Shown here in pieces: positions 10,995-23,845 of a DNA stretch of 64,000 nucleotides. Position 1 is the stretch's first letter. Each line of letters starts with the position of its first letter. A model generated the notes under the pieces. It made no database searches, was not told where the DNA came from, and saw only the letters and a list, made by a program, of their open reading frames with translations. A program made the translations under genes and the position numbers. Origin of the DNA: Epiperipatus broadwayi (lineage: Eukaryota; Onychophora; Udeonychophora; Euonychophora; Peripatidae). Location: NCBI GenBank assembly GCA_028023455.1, contig JAQFVV010000031.1, positions 5,684,926 to 5,748,925 of the forward strand, in the 5' to 3' direction.

Positions 10995-12665
10995 ATGCCC
11001 CCCTGTCCAACGAGACTTTTAAATGGGTATGACCATTTAAAGTCTTAAGATTTTATTATGCAGACTACTAACTATTTTTCTAACTATATTTTTACTGATT
11101 TTTGTATTTCTTTTGACAATCTAAAAAGCACGATGTCGAATGGTGATAATGTGACACCTCATCCCCCATAGCATCGCTATACTCAGCCAAAACTGCACCA
11201 GCATCCCAATCCCCAGAGTCAGAGATAAAAGAAAACAAACAGACTGCTATCATGGAGATACCTATCCTTTCTAGAACTCTGTGACAGCCAAGCAAAGTCG
11301 AACGAACCATGAAAAATACTATCAGAATAATGTACCAAACTTCGCGGGTGCATCCATGCTCACTTTTTTGAGGCTGACAGGATATTTTGCAACCACAAAC
11401 GAAGGGCAATGAATTTTTATATATAAGAAGAGTTGAAGTTAATGCTCCTCTGCTCCTTTTATACGAGACTTACGAGTACATTTGCATTACTCCAAATGAG
11501 TCCCAGAGAATATTTTCTCTGCTAAAAGAATTGCTCGCATTTTTGCGTGGCGAAAAGTGTTCGTTCACCAGAGGCCACAGAGACTCCAGATCACACAGAC
11601 ATCTCCAGCCAACCCCTGCGTTTCCCCCATCTCCAAATCCCCAGCTCACGAAATGCCGATACGAATCAACCTATACACACAATGCTTGAGAGACAAACGT
11701 TCACAAGCAACCTACAACATCTAACCATAAAGACTCCTAAATTATTTGATCTGATTATTTATCATGTTTACCTAATATTAAGTTTTAACGTTCTTATGTC
11801 TGTTTAATAGCTATACTTTCATTATATTTCACTCTCTTTTTAAAACAAAAACAATAAACTCAATTGTAAGTTATTTTAAAATATTACGCTATAATAAATT
11901 ATTACTTTTATTTGTAATAACCATTTATAGAAATCCTCCGTCCATATTTATATATGCGTATATATGCAAAGTGTGACATTATTTTTCCCCAACTCATTCA
12001 TTTAATAATTTTTATATAGTTTATTTCTATTTTAATTACACATGAGACGTCAGTTTTTACTCAGTTTAAAACGGCAACTTTATTTATCTAATAAAATGTT
12101 AGCGACTCTGTTTAAAGTGAAAATTGTTAAGCAATTATTAAGATGAAAGAATCAATACTCTATATAACAAAATATCAACGTCAATATATTACATGTATAC
12201 TTATTTAAAATAACTTCGAAATCTACTTTATTTATCCGGTATATTTATAGAATAGAGTGTGAGCATTTGATTTATTGCTAACAATTTGAATCATAAATAT
12301 ATATTAAATATCCGTCACTACAAAGAATAAACTATCATTTTGGAACTGCAAATTTCTGAGTAAAATATTTTTAATTAACTAAGAATATCTTCAAAAAATA
12401 TATATAGCAAACTAAGCGTGTTCATTAGTACGGCCTATTAATTACACTATATATTTAGAAAAAAAAACAACAACTAACGATCAAACCTTATATAACTTCT
12501 CACATTTAACATTTAATTTAGTTTTTATTTCACCTAGATAGAGTTTATATATACCTACGGCACGTAAATTATTTTTAACGTTATTTACACATTTCTATAA
12601 TTTAACTTGTTCTTTCCTTAATTGTACCATTTTTACATTTAAAACACGTTGTGCGCCAGTTTTAC
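10995..12665 (+). mobile_element. Internal region of the LTR element, no gag-pol recognised
   Basis: The 1.67 kb between the LTRs has no recognisable protease, reverse transcriptase, RNase H or integrase in any frame. Two ~100-residue open frames, 11092-11409 (-) and 11387-11689 (+), have no motif I know. A segment at about 11100-11700 is less AT-rich than its surroundings and might be a relic of coding sequence. The bases after the 5' LTR (ATGCCCCCCTGTCC) do not begin with the usual TGG of a tRNA primer site, and no clear polypurine tract precedes 12666. It therefore looks like a LARD-type element moved by enzymes from elsewhere. Confidence 0.5.
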
Positions 12666-15178
12666 TGTACCGGTCCATACTCCCTGCGGAATTCTTTTCC
12701 TAATCTTGCACTGAGCATGAAGTGATCAAGATTCAACAGGTAAAGAAATGGATATCAATTTAGCCGATTGTCTGTACTCATGTGTATTGGTACTTCTAGC
12801 TAAATTGATAGAAAGAGTGGATTGACAGGACTCTTCCAGTTAAAAACACCCTTTAGTTGATATCTTATTTGAATGCCCGAATATTGAGAACAATGGCAAG
12901 TACACACCTTTGAAAAATCTATTTACAAAATAGACCTTTGCGCGCCACTTCTAGAAAAGAATCTAAAAAATGAATTTTTCACCCTCCTAGAAGGGTGTGC
13001 AATACCATATGTTCAGCGGAGCATAAGAATAAGATATAACACCCCGGTAGAGCGATATCCCTTTGTGGCTAGCTCAGTCACTCTACATCTAGGGTCTTCA
13101 AATGGGTAAGTTAAATGATTATTACAGGTATGTGGTTGATAAGGAAAGAACACATTTTATCGATATAACTAATACTATAAAAACGAAACAAGTTTAATAA
13201 TGTGATTAAATATTTATTTAGTCCCAAATACCCATTACCGTTTCATATAAATGATGATATAATAACAAAATACTAAATAATTAATTATCCCAATATATAG
13301 AGATTTTCAAAGCGTTTAAATAGATAAAATCCAAATTTAAATAAGAACAATAATAATTCCCTAAAACTATTGACAATGTTTATAAGTAATGGAAGTGGTC
13401 TGAGCTCCTTTTACCCAATAGAAATAAATTTTAATTTGTGTGATTTGATATACAGATATGAGATTTTCGGTCATACAGGCATACGCTTTTACTGATAACT
13501 TTAAAACCTTGTTATTGATAGGAAATATAATAATAAAAAACTATGCATATTTGCACAATGAAATATATCACTAATTTCATATTTTCAACAAGTCAATGTG
13601 TTGCGTTGGCTCAGATACCATATCGTACTCACCATAAGGTACTGTATCTATTTCCGTTTTGCCAAAGATAAATTTCTATACATGTATATACGTGCAGCCC
13701 AATTATACTCTTACTATTATTTAAATATAAAGTTATTAGAGTACTTGCTTACAGGGAATCTATAATAAATCAATCCCTTCTTACACTCATCGTGAGGTGT
13801 AGCAGTCACAAAAAAAATAACTTAAAAAGGATATCCGGTTAAATACATTTTTAGATATTCAGCATGAGATATCATATTTACCGAATATAATAAGCGTATG
13901 TACGCATACACATATATATACATGCATCTTTGTTGAAAATACTAATTTGAAATAGAAAAATTCACTCAAAGGATTTAAGTAAAAGCTTTACCATTTATGA
14001 CCGCAATAACCGTAAATTTATACATATGCGAGAGACTCTCTCATTTTTAAATGATAAATAATAATAACCAAAAAATATATATATATATCTAATCGGAAAT
14101 AGAAAAGTTAATTATTTCAATGTTAATAAATATCTTAAAATAAACTTATATCTGCGTCTTCATTCTTCTCCTCTGGGCTGAGTGGGCTTCAAGTTAACTG
14201 GCTGTGTGGTGACGATTTCTTCCATTTAGTAAGGCGGCACTGGTCATCCTCCTGGGCGGTTGGAATTGGCGTGGTCACATCTGGGCGGCTTAGGACAGAG
14301 AAAGGGCGGTGCACTGACTAGTTGTCTACCCCACGGTCATTTTGCCGGAATCTCTAGTATATTGCTTCATATCCTCTTTTTTTATATATCTAAATAGTAA
14401 CGAGGATTATTTAATAAATTTTCATAGGCTGTCTCCAATAGTTATTCGAATCCACAAAGACAAGAGTTCTTAAAAGAACTGTATAAAGGATTTGTTCTAA
14501 CGAATGTCACTAATAGTACTATTCATAAATGACTCTCTAAGTAGCTGATCGCTTGGAGAATTCTGGAGCAACGAACAGAATGACTTCCCCAGAATGGCTG
14601 CCAATGAAAGACTCTCACTGCCCTGACCAAACTATATCAATCCCACTAGCCCTCTGAGAAGCATGAATCAGCCAATCCTTTCAATTTATCTTATCATTTA
14701 GATTATAACATTCCTTATTGATTACTCAGACCACTTGCTCACAAAATCAATTCAAAAGAATTTTTAAAAAGATAACAGTTTAATTAAAGCATTATCAAAC
14801 ATTTTGCTTTTGATCAGATTTTTGCACAAGCAATTAACATTCTTAGTTTACAGAATAAAATTAGTTTTTAGAAAAGTAATTAAAAAAAAAAATATGTACA
14901 ATTATATTGGAACAATTGCTTTTCTCTATTTGAATTTTTCAGAGAAAGCCAAATACATAAAATAACATATCATAAGACATATACAAAAAGGAAATATAAA
15001 ACCAAAAAAATACATGAGTTTACTACAATATTTTCTATGTCAATTTCATATTATTTAAATTGGTGTGTGTGGGTATTTTAATGCTCAGACCGAATTTCCA
15101 TTATTAATATAGCACATTTATATATTTGTTGTGCTTAATACATACTTTGTGCTAGGCCATTTGATAATGCCTGGCACA
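12666..15178 (+). repeat. 3' LTR (2513 bp)
   Basis: Direct repeat of 8478-10994, from TGTACCGG to CTGGCACA, followed by ATATATAT, which matches the ATAT before the 5' LTR. Hairpins at 13613-13649, 13782-13801 and 13854-13873 and the GC boxes (14254, 14283, 14304) are all kept. Confidence 0.72.
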
Positions 15179-15924
15179 ATATATATATATATAAGTTTCC
15201 ATATTTTTTTTGTTTCTAACATATAAAACAAAATGTTCAATATATAAACAGTTTATATTACTATATATTTATAATCAATAAAAATGAAATATAATAATTT
15301 CAAAGAATTAAATATGCATCCAATGTATAATGTCTATGTTGTTTGTTTTTTTATAATTATTTATCGAATAAAGATATAGAACTTTTTGTCACATTAAAAC
15401 TTTTTGGGCGGATTTCTTTTTATATAAAATTATTCAAAATATGGTTTTCTTATTTTATGAACTGGATTTGCTTTTATATTTAATAAATCTGAACTTTTCT
15501 GCTCATTAATTTATTATTTTTACATATTATTGGTTTTATGTTATTCTCACAATTTATTTAATGTCCTGTATCAGTAAACAATTTTAATGACACACAATAA
15601 GATTTTTATTTTATACAGGTTACAAAAGTAACTGTGAGAACAATAAAAAAAATCAATAGTATGTAAAAATAATAAAATAATGGGGATGTATTATAAAATA
15701 TTCTATATAAAAGCAAAGAAAAAAAAATTGTAATATCATGATAAGTTATATACTTTTATTTAGTAGATTTGATTATTATATTTGATTGTCGATGCTGATA
15801 AATACAGTTATATAAAATTATTATACACTATATTTCAGTTTTTATTTTACATGTTAAAAATACCTCTTTGTTAAAGTGATTGTCAAAAAATGGGGGGGGG
15901 GGGGTGATATATATATATATGTAA
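15179..15924. other. AT-rich interval, no gene seen
   Basis: Short (AT)n at both ends and a run of G at about 15893-15904. No coding signal found. Confidence 0.4.
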
Positions 15925-16112
15925 TATACAAATCAATATATATATATCAAAATACAGTACAATTTATATAAATTATATTCTTTTAGAAGTACTTTGGACT
16001 ATACACTTTGTAGTCTTTATCAACTATATAACGTTGAATAATCAAAACGAGACAACCCTTAACAATACCCATAGTTCAATTCAGATTTCCCACAATTCTG
16101 TTATCTTAACAA
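15925..16112 (-). repeat. PLE-A1 inverted pseudo-LTR (left arm)
   Basis: Reverse complement of 17055-17240, running from the end of the reading frame through the terminal motif to the (AT)n end. Its hammerhead-like motif (15985-16023) has lost the GAAA box (CAAA instead). Confidence 0.72.
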
Positions 16113-17078
16113 TTGAAATATCAAGAAATTAAAGTATATCATAGATATGTGGATGATGTTTTTATTTGTGGAAAACAAGAATTAATAATCAATTTATTTA
16201 ATGAATTAAATGAGATTAAGGATATAAAATGGGTTATAACTAAAGAGAAATACAATTCCATAAAATTCTTGGATATTCAAGTTACTCTTAATGATTACAG
16301 TTTGGATTATCTTATGTTAATTAAACCAATTGAAACTAGAGGTTTTATTCCATATGAATCACATGTACCTATGTGTCATAAGCTGTCTGGATTGAAATCA
16401 TTCTTATTTCGAAATGAAAAATTATGCAAATATTCTAGTGATAAAATTAAAAATGTACATTTATTTGTTAATGACTTGTTGAAAATTGGTTATTATAAAA
16501 ATGCAATTGCTAATATTATTAAAGGATTTAAAAGAAATCAACACTATAATAAAATTAAAAATAAAAATATCAAAATGAAATGGATTTCAATGCCATTTAT
16601 ATCAGATGAGCAGGTCAAGTTTATTAGGAAAATTTATAATGGTTTGTGTCATATTGCTTTTTTCTCTACAAATAACATAAATAGATTGCTTAATAATTCT
16701 AAAATTCAAAATTCAAAGTTTAATCAAAATTCTATTATATATAGATTGATATGTGGATGCGGCATACAATACATTGGTGAATCTAAGTGTATATTTGAGA
16801 AGAGAATAAAAGAACATATGCTTTTATATAAAAGAATTCAAAAAGAGAATCAATATGGAACAGATGTAAATAAACCTTCATCATCTGTTATATTTGATCA
16901 TAATAAATCTTGTCAATATGGATTTAAATTTGATTATAAAAATATGAAAATTATTCAAATTGAACGTTGTCATAATAAACGTAAAATAAAAGAGGCTATG
17001 TTGATTTCAATAAATCGTCAAATGTTAATGAATCGCCAGTCATCAAATGTTAAGATAACAGAATTGTGGGAAATCTGA
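16113..17078 (+). CDS. PLE-A1: RT C-terminal part and GIY-YIG endonuclease, 5' truncated
   Basis: 321 codons, uninterrupted. It starts inside a PLE reverse transcriptase: RYVDDVF (residues ~11-17) is catalytic motif C, followed by FLDIQVT and the PLE thumb/linker region (PYESHVPMCHKLSG, residues ~91-105). The C-terminal third is the GIY-YIG nuclease: IIYRLICGCG, QYIGES (~229-234), RIKEH, then FDHNKSCQYGF and KRKIKEAM. RT motifs A and B are missing, so the copy cannot reverse transcribe. The first Met is simply the first in the truncated frame. Left of it sits the inverted terminal arm, so the unit is terminus(-), partial ORF(+), terminus(+). It is more probably a mobile-element remnant than an expressed gene. 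Confidence 0.8.
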   Translation: MKYQEIKVYHRYVDDVFICGKQELIINLFNELNEIKDIKWVITKEKYNSIKFLDIQVTLNDYSLDYLMLIKPIETRGFIPYESHVPMCHKLSGLKSFLFRNEKLCKYSSDKIKNVHLFVNDLLKIGYYKNAIANIIKGFKRNQHYNKIKNKNIKMKWISMPFISDEQVKFIRKIYNGLCHIAFFSTNNINRLLNNSKIQNSKFNQNSIIYRLICGCGIQYIGESKCIFEKRIKEHMLLYKRIQKENQYGTDVNKPSSSVIFDHNKSCQYGFKFDYKNMKIIQIERCHNKRKIKEAMLISINRQMLMNRQSSNVKITELWEI

Positions 17079-17135
17079 ATTGAACTATGGTTATTGTTAA
17101 GGGTTGTCTCGTTTTGATTATTCAACGTTATATAG

Positions 17136-17173
17136 TTGATAAAGACTACAAAGTGTGTAGTCGAAAGTACGTC
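17136..17173 (+). ncRNA. Hammerhead-ribozyme-like motif, PLE-A1 terminus
   Basis: UUGAUAA (consensus CUGAUGA) is followed by one A, a perfect stem II GACUAC/GUAGUC with a 7-nt loop, then GAAA, then GUACGUC. UAG before the core can pair with CUA after it as stem I. The C3 and G8 positions are both changed (U and A), which keeps that tertiary pair as U-A. PLE termini are known to carry hammerheads; activity here is untested. Confidence 0.5.
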
Positions 17174-17273
17174 TAAAAGAATATAATTTATATAAATTGT
17201 ACTGTATTTTGATATATATATTGATTTGTATATTACATATATTGTGAAACGAATACAGATATCAAATTTTATT

Positions 17274-17274
<1 letters not shown>

Positions 17275-17322
<48 letters not shown>
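17275..17322. repeat. (AT)n microsatellite
   Basis: About 45 bp of alternating AT just past the PLE-A1 end. Confidence 0.9.
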
Positions 17323-17323
<1 letters not shown>

Positions 17324-20300
17324 ACCTTCAATATGGGCACAAGAAACCAAAGCACTTGCAGATATTATTTGAAAGTTTAGAAGTATTTAATATTTTTCTT
17401 TGGTGAGTATTTAATGATAGAAAGGTGGTGGCTTGTTACAGAAATTGTTAGTGTACAGTTTAAAGTGAAACAAGTTTGTCTTATTTGTATGCAGAACAGT
17501 AATTGGTATATGTTTTGGTGATTTTCTGGTTCATTTGCTTTTTTATTCTTCAAACCATAGTGTTGTTAGTGCAGTATATTTAGTTCATAATCATAGAAAC
17601 TTTTATTTGGGTCAGACTGGTTTGGTACTTGTAGAACAGCATTTATGTATGTTCATGTATGTTTCTGCCATCTTTCAATTTTATTTTTCATTCATGTACT
17701 TAATTAAGTTATCAAATATTATTTTTCACAGTAAAATATTTAAGTTCATAATCAATAGCTTATATAACCAGTTTAAACACATTTTAAATGAATTGATAGA
17801 TCAATGAATCAGTGGATTATCAAACAGACAAAGACACTATCAGTTATTTTATTTGCTAAAATAATTTTTATTTGTTTGTTACCTTAGAAATGCAGAATTT
17901 TTTTATTATTGGTTCAAAGTGATTAATATTTTTTTAGAAGACAAAATGATTTTTTTTCTTTTCTTTTTCAAGAGAAAAAAGGTTATTGCATATTTGCAAC
18001 TAATTATCTCAGTAGCGTAGGAGGAGGGATTAACCTTTGTTTTGAAGTTGAACTTTTGAGTGACCATTGATTAGTGGAAGAAACAGATGGCTAAGTAATA
18101 ATCAGATATAAAAGGGGGATATTTGACAAAAAAGTTGGTTTTTCTTTTATTATAAGACTTCTCTATCTACAAAGCGTTTTTATTACTACAATTTTCTTTC
18201 TACAAATTGGTTCTTCCATAATTCAAACTCAAAAGTACAAAATTATATTAATTTTCAGGAAGAACATAGTTAAAAAAATCTTCTTTGAAATTAGTTTATG
18301 TGTTATTATGTGTGAATGCCTGTCTATTGTTTAATCTATTTATATAATTACTGAATAAAATTTGATTGACTTACTTTCCAATTGGTTTTGGATGGTGTGA
18401 TGTGCCAAAAAAAGTGAAAAAATTAGAGATTTATTCAAGAGTGAATTTATTATTGTTTTTTAATGCTTAGATTGAAATGTATTTAGTCACTATGGAGAAA
18501 GAAAGTGTTTATGATATGTATTGTGTTATAGGAACTGAGAAAAGTCTGCCACAGTTTATTGACATATTTGTAATGAATGGATTATATTTTTCAGATTAAG
18601 CAATTGTGTATTATGATGATTATATTACACAAAGTAAAGTAGTGTATTTCCCATGTTTTTCAGTGATAAGACAAAGTTCACTCCAGCATTTAAACCTCAG
18701 AATTAGGCTAGGGATTCACTGTATTTAGTTATTTAAATGATTAGAGATAAGAAAGACTTCTTATACCTCATGTATCCATTTGGAATGTTTTTCATCATTT
18801 ATTCATAGCCAAGTGTAGTGTAGTATGCTAATAAAAAAATAAAAGTAGAATTGATTTCTTTTATAAAACCTCTGAGGTAGGACTTCTGTTAAAGCTTGGT
18901 TGGTTATGGCATCCTCCATTTTATGGTATTGTATCTCAATTATATAAGTAAACAGATTAAATATAGCTGTGTTAATTACTTTATAACAGATAGAACAATG
19001 CAGACACATGCATAAAATACTATTAATTCTGAAAGTATGGAGAAAATCTATCTTTGATTTGTAAGTCTTAAATCAACCTTTTAAAGGATATCATACCAAT
19101 TGTTTTTAAGTTTCATGTCATGAAACTCTCAGAATGATTCATCCTCATTTTGAACATGCAAGCAGAAGGAAAGTGTAGTTAGTTAATAGAATTATTTAAT
19201 TGATTTATAAAGGATAGCTTGACCTCTTACTCATATATTAAAACCTATATTGTATTATTTTAATGTTTAGCTACCCTAGTGTTGTGTTAGTTAGCATAAT
19301 GTTGGAGTTAGCTATTAACATATGTGTATTTTAAGTAAAAATACCAAGAAGTTTAATTTCATGTTTTAATATTTTAGTGCTAGTGTTTATAAATGTTTCT
19401 TTTTCATAAGCATATCGGAATTGACTGATAGCTTGCATATATTTGAAATGAAGTCCAAAGAAGTCTAATTTCATATTTAATTATTCTAATGTTAGTGCTA
19501 ATAAATGTTTCTTTTTATTGGCTTATCAGAATTGACTGATATCTGGTATATGTGTGGAATAACATACAAGAAAGTTTATTTTAATATTAGTTGCTCTTAT
19601 GCAGGCTACTCAGTCATTGATATTGGAATTATCCAAAACATGTATATGTGAAAGTAGAAATACAAAATGTTTATTTAGCTATATCTTGTAATAAATGTTT
19701 AATTTATTTAAAAGCTTTGTTCAGAGTATTCTTTGGCATGCATTCGTGTTCTATGTTTCCATACACACACACACACTTACATATCCAATATGGTATGATT
19801 GCACTATTGCATCATTAAATGATGAATATGTTCGATCTGATAATGTTATTTTCACGATGCAAACACAATATGAAGTGCTTGACTAATTAATGATTATCTG
19901 GAAATTTTCAATATTCGGTTATTATTTAGATGATGAATTGAAGTCAAAATGTACCCTATTTCAATAATGCTTAGTTCATGTCAATACTTTTGTAATGGTA
20001 ATTATTAGTTATTGTAAAGTATAGATATAAAATTAAGCCATACAATAAATAAATTCCCTGAGATATTCCCTTATTATTTTATATTAGACATTAATTTAGA
20101 TACTCATTTTAAGTTACTGTACAATAAAATTTAGTAGTGCTATATTTTTGTTTTGTATTTAATATTAACTTACCTTACAGTTGAGTTAATTAGCATTACA
20201 TTTTTCTTTCATTAATTTAATTCTATCACACAGTAAAGGTTGTTTAATGCATTTAGATGATGGGAGGAGATGAGGTTAAACTATAACTTGTAAATTTAAA

Positions 20301-20580
20301 TAGTAGAAATTTATCAATTCCAATTATTTATTTATTTTAAAACCTAATATATATTTTACTCCTATTAATTCATAATGTTTCCTCCTATGTCTAATAAGCA
20401 TTTTACACCTTATATATCTTTGGAGATACCACTGAGATAAGATATAATAGGACAGAATTGTAAGAGTCTCAATAATAATTCAAAGCAAGGTCTGATTAGT
20501 AGTGTATTATATTATCAACAGAATCCCTCCCCCCCCCCTGTGGTATTTGTTGATAGGAAATGTAGGATAGGTGATGGGGG
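17323..20580. other. AT-rich interval, no gene recognised
   Basis: No convincing coding frame. A weak resemblance of the frame at 17535-17807 to a GIY-YIG core was considered and not accepted. A diverged ~111-bp tandem repeat lies at 19240-19690. Confidence 0.4.
19240..19690 (+). repeat. Diverged ~111-bp tandem repeat
   Basis: Blocks of the form AAGAAGTTTAATTTCAT then GTGCTAGTG then ATAAATGTTTCTTTTT recur near 19346, 19457, 19567 and 19660. Confidence 0.5.
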
Positions 20581-20609
20581 AGGGTTACAATATATATATA
20601 TAGACATTG

Positions 20610-20655
<46 letters not shown>

Positions 20656-20659
20656 ATCA

Positions 20660-23130
20660 ATGTCTGTATTTCTTCAAAATAATATACGCAAATTTATAAA
20701 TAAATATTTGAAAATACAGTATTTAAAAGCTTATAAAATATATATCTATAACTGTCACTTAGGAGCACTTTCAACTAACTTGTAGCTTTGTCAACTATCA
20801 CTTTTAAAATGTCAGCTTTCCCATAATTATATGATGTCAACTTTCCCATAATTCTGTGATTTTAATGTTTGCTGCTTGCCTATTAATTAAATCTTGCTTG
20901 AATTTACATATTAACATCGCCTCTTTAGTTTTCCTTTTATTAATATTTCTTTCAGTTTCCAATATTTTTACATTGTTATAATTAAAATCGAAACCATATA
21001 TACATGATTTATTATAGTCATAAAAGACAGAAGCTGATAAATTATCATTATTTTTAAAATTTTGTTTTGTATTTTGAACATTTTTAACTAACAATAAGTG
21101 TTCTTTTGTTCTTTTTTCCAATGTGCACCTCAATTCACCAATATATCCATGGCTACACCCACAGGTCCATTTGTAAATGATACAATTTTTATTTGTAAAT
21201 AAAGTTTTATCTTTTGAATTGTTTATTAATTTATTTAATGTAGGTGGTACATAAAATGCAATATCGCATATTCCTTTATAAATTTTCTTAATGAAACTTA
21301 CCTGTTGATTTGAAATGTATGGTATTGATATCCACATTTTTTTATCAGAAGAATTAACACTATTATTATTTTTATATTTATAAGTAAAATTTTTAACAGT
21401 ATAATAAACAGAATCATAATTGTATCCAACATTTAACAATTCATTATAATAAATTTCAATATTTTTAGTTTTATCTGATGCATATTTACAAAGGTTATCA
21501 TTTCTAAATAGAAAGGATTTCAAACCTGCCATTTTATGTGATATTGGTAGTTTTGATTCATATGGAATATATCCACTTTTTGCTATTGGTTTAAGAGTCA
21601 TATAGTAATTCAGTTTATCCTTGTTTCTGGTTATATTGAGATCTAAAAATTGTACACTCATTGAATTTTTATCTGTTTTAATCCACTTTAAGCCCTTTAT
21701 ATTATATAATTCCTTGAAAAAATCATTAATAGCATTCAGCTTTCCACAAACAAAAAAGATCATCAACACATTGATTGCATAAAATAATATCTTTCTGATA
21801 ATAATCCTTTTTTAAAATATTTTCTTCATATGTAGATATAACAAAATTACATATCTGGGCAAGTGCAGGAAGTCCCATGGGTCACCCATTCCTCATTTTA
21901 TTAAATGTGTTTAAAAATTGCATAAATGTTTCTATCAATAAAGTTTAATGTTTCAATAATAAATTTTATTATTTTAACTTTAACGTTTTTTTTAATTTCA
22001 ATGCATTCTTAATTATTTCAATAGAAGTCATTCTGTCAATTGATCCGTACATTTCACTAATATCAAAGGTACACATTACATCATAATTATCAATAACAAC
22101 GTTAATAATTTTACTAACGAAATCAAATTATGAACGTATTGTATACATACCAAAGCCAATAATTTCTTGTAACATTTTCTCAATTAATTTACATGTTTCA
22201 TAATAGAAAGCACCCTCAAAATCAATCATTAAACGTAATGGTTCTTTTTCTTTATGCAATTTTATATTTGAAAATATTCTGGGACATACTGCAGCCGAGG
22301 GATAAATTCTATAATAAGTTCTATTATCAATTACATTATTTTTAGCTTTTTTTAAAATGAAATTCGCAAATTGAACATGTAAACTTTCAATATTTACCTT
22401 GTAACATTTATAAAATTAACAATACTCATTTGAGTAATGACTTTATTTTTATAATCCGATTTAAGTAACAAGCACCTACGTAAGCCTTTATCCTCTTTTA
22501 TACAGAGAAGATTATTTTCAGATGTAAATTTTCTAAATTTAGAAATTTGTTCGTTCCAATTATTATTTATTGCAAATCCAATTTTTTTTTTTTTTTTACT
22601 TTTTTAACTAAGTCGTTGCCAACTTTTGATTCACATTTAATTACTCCATTCAACAGCAGACTCCAATTCCAAATTACGATCTTTCCATTGGTCACCAACA
22701 TATTTTGCACCTAGATTTAAAATAGATTTTTCTTGAAAATTGAGATCCACGCCAGCCAAATTAACAAAGTTATTATCTTGAAGCTTATTTTTAAATTCTT
22801 TCTTAAACAAAAAGTTAATTTTCTTATTAAATTTAATACATAGTCTATTATAATAATGATCAAAAAACACTTGAGAACTACTCGTAAAATTGTACCAATC
22901 ATTTCGATTATTCAAATCAATCAAGTGATTCAAACTTTTTAAATAACGATTTTTGTCAAAGATTAGATATTTACACAAAGAAATAATATTATGTAACACC
23001 GTTGTTTTTAAACAGCGTATTGTATTAGACAACAACATACAATACATATTAAATTTTATTTGACAACAATTTGGGAAAACTTTTAACGTTTTACAGTTAT
23101 ATAAAATTGCAACCTACATTTTAAAGCAAT
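20660..23130 (-). pseudogene. PLE-A2: near full-length Penelope-like element, degraded
   Basis: Minus-strand order: N-terminal region (open frame 22637-23047, 136 codons, no known motif); RT motif A as FDISEMYGSIDR near 22030-22065; motif B as MGLPALAQ near 21860-21885, preceded by a stop where the related PLE-B has Trp; motif C as CVDD near 21765. Then comes an open 310-codon frame (20837-21769) with FLDLNIT, PYESKLPISHK, GIY-YIG core IIYKWTCGCS with GYIGEL, and KRKTKEAM. The terminus carries a hammerhead-like motif. Stops and frameshifts break it between 21770 and 22640. It is the best template here for the PLE-A order of domains. The element ends in AT-rich DNA at about 20660. Confidence 0.72.
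20763..20794 (-). ncRNA. Hammerhead-like motif, PLE-A2 terminus
   Basis: Minus strand: UUGACAA, stem II AGCUA/UAGUU with loop, GAAA, then GUGCUC. AGUGCU is self-complementary if G-U pairs are allowed. The core has U3 and A8 as in PLE-A1. Confidence 0.45.
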
Positions 23131-23215
23131 TATTTTGTAAGTTACCTTCCGCCATTCTTTGATAATCCACATATCGTTTCTAGACCTCATTTCCATTTAT
23201 ATATATTATAATAAT

Positions 23216-23845
23216 ATTATAAATCAATGTCTGTATTTCTTAAAAATAATATATGCAAATTTATAAATAAATATTTGAAAATACAGTATTTAAAAGCTTA
23301 TAAAATATATATGTGTAACCGTCAATTAGGAGCGCTTTCAACTAACTTGTAGCTTTGTCAATTATCACTTTTAAAATGTCAGCTTTCCCATAATTCTATG
23401 ATGTCAACTTTCCCATAATTCTGTGATTTTAATGTTTGCTGTTTGCCTTTTAATTAAATCTTGCTTGTATTTACATATTAACATCACCTCTTTAATTTTA
23501 CTTTTATTATTATTTCTTTCAGTTTCCAATGTTTTTACGATGTTATAATTAAAATCAAAACCATATATACATGATTTATTATGGTCATAAAAGACAGAAG
23601 CTGATAAATTATCATTATTTTTAAAATTTTGTTTGGTATTTTGAACCCTTTTAAATAACAGTAAGTGTTCTTTTGTTTTTTTTTCCAATGTGGACCTCGA
23701 TTCACCTATATATTCATGGCCACACCCAAATGTCCATTTGTAAATAATACAATTTTTATTTCTAAATGAAGTTTTATCTTTTGAATTGTTTATTAATTTA
23801 TTTAATGTAGGTGGTGCATAAAATGCATTATCACATTTTTTTTTA
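23216..23845 (-). pseudogene. PLE-A3: 3' fragment, left arm of head-to-head pair
   Basis: Minus-strand copy of the PLE-A2 3' end: GIY-YIG tail (open frame 23404-23688, with KTKEHLLLFKRVQ, FYDHNKSCIYGF and KSKIKEVM) plus terminus. At about 23845 it abuts the plus-strand copy A4, so the two 5' ends face each other. The endonuclease N-terminal half is interrupted. Confidence 0.7.
23330..23361 (-). ncRNA. Hammerhead-like motif, PLE-A3 terminus
   Basis: UUGACAA core, stem II AGCUA/UAGUU, GAAA, then GCGCUC. AGCGCU is a perfect self-complementary hexamer where the stem III half is expected. Confidence 0.45.

Noticed and set aside
11092-11689. Overlapping ~100-codon frames in the LTR element as gag
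   Set aside because: No zinc knuckle, capsid motif or protease; the frames are short and on opposite strands.
17535-17807. Possible GIY-YIG core (VYLVHNHRNFYLGQTG) in a 90-codon frame
   Set aside because: Only one short stretch resembles the domain; the cysteines and later motifs are absent, and no PLE terminus is nearby.
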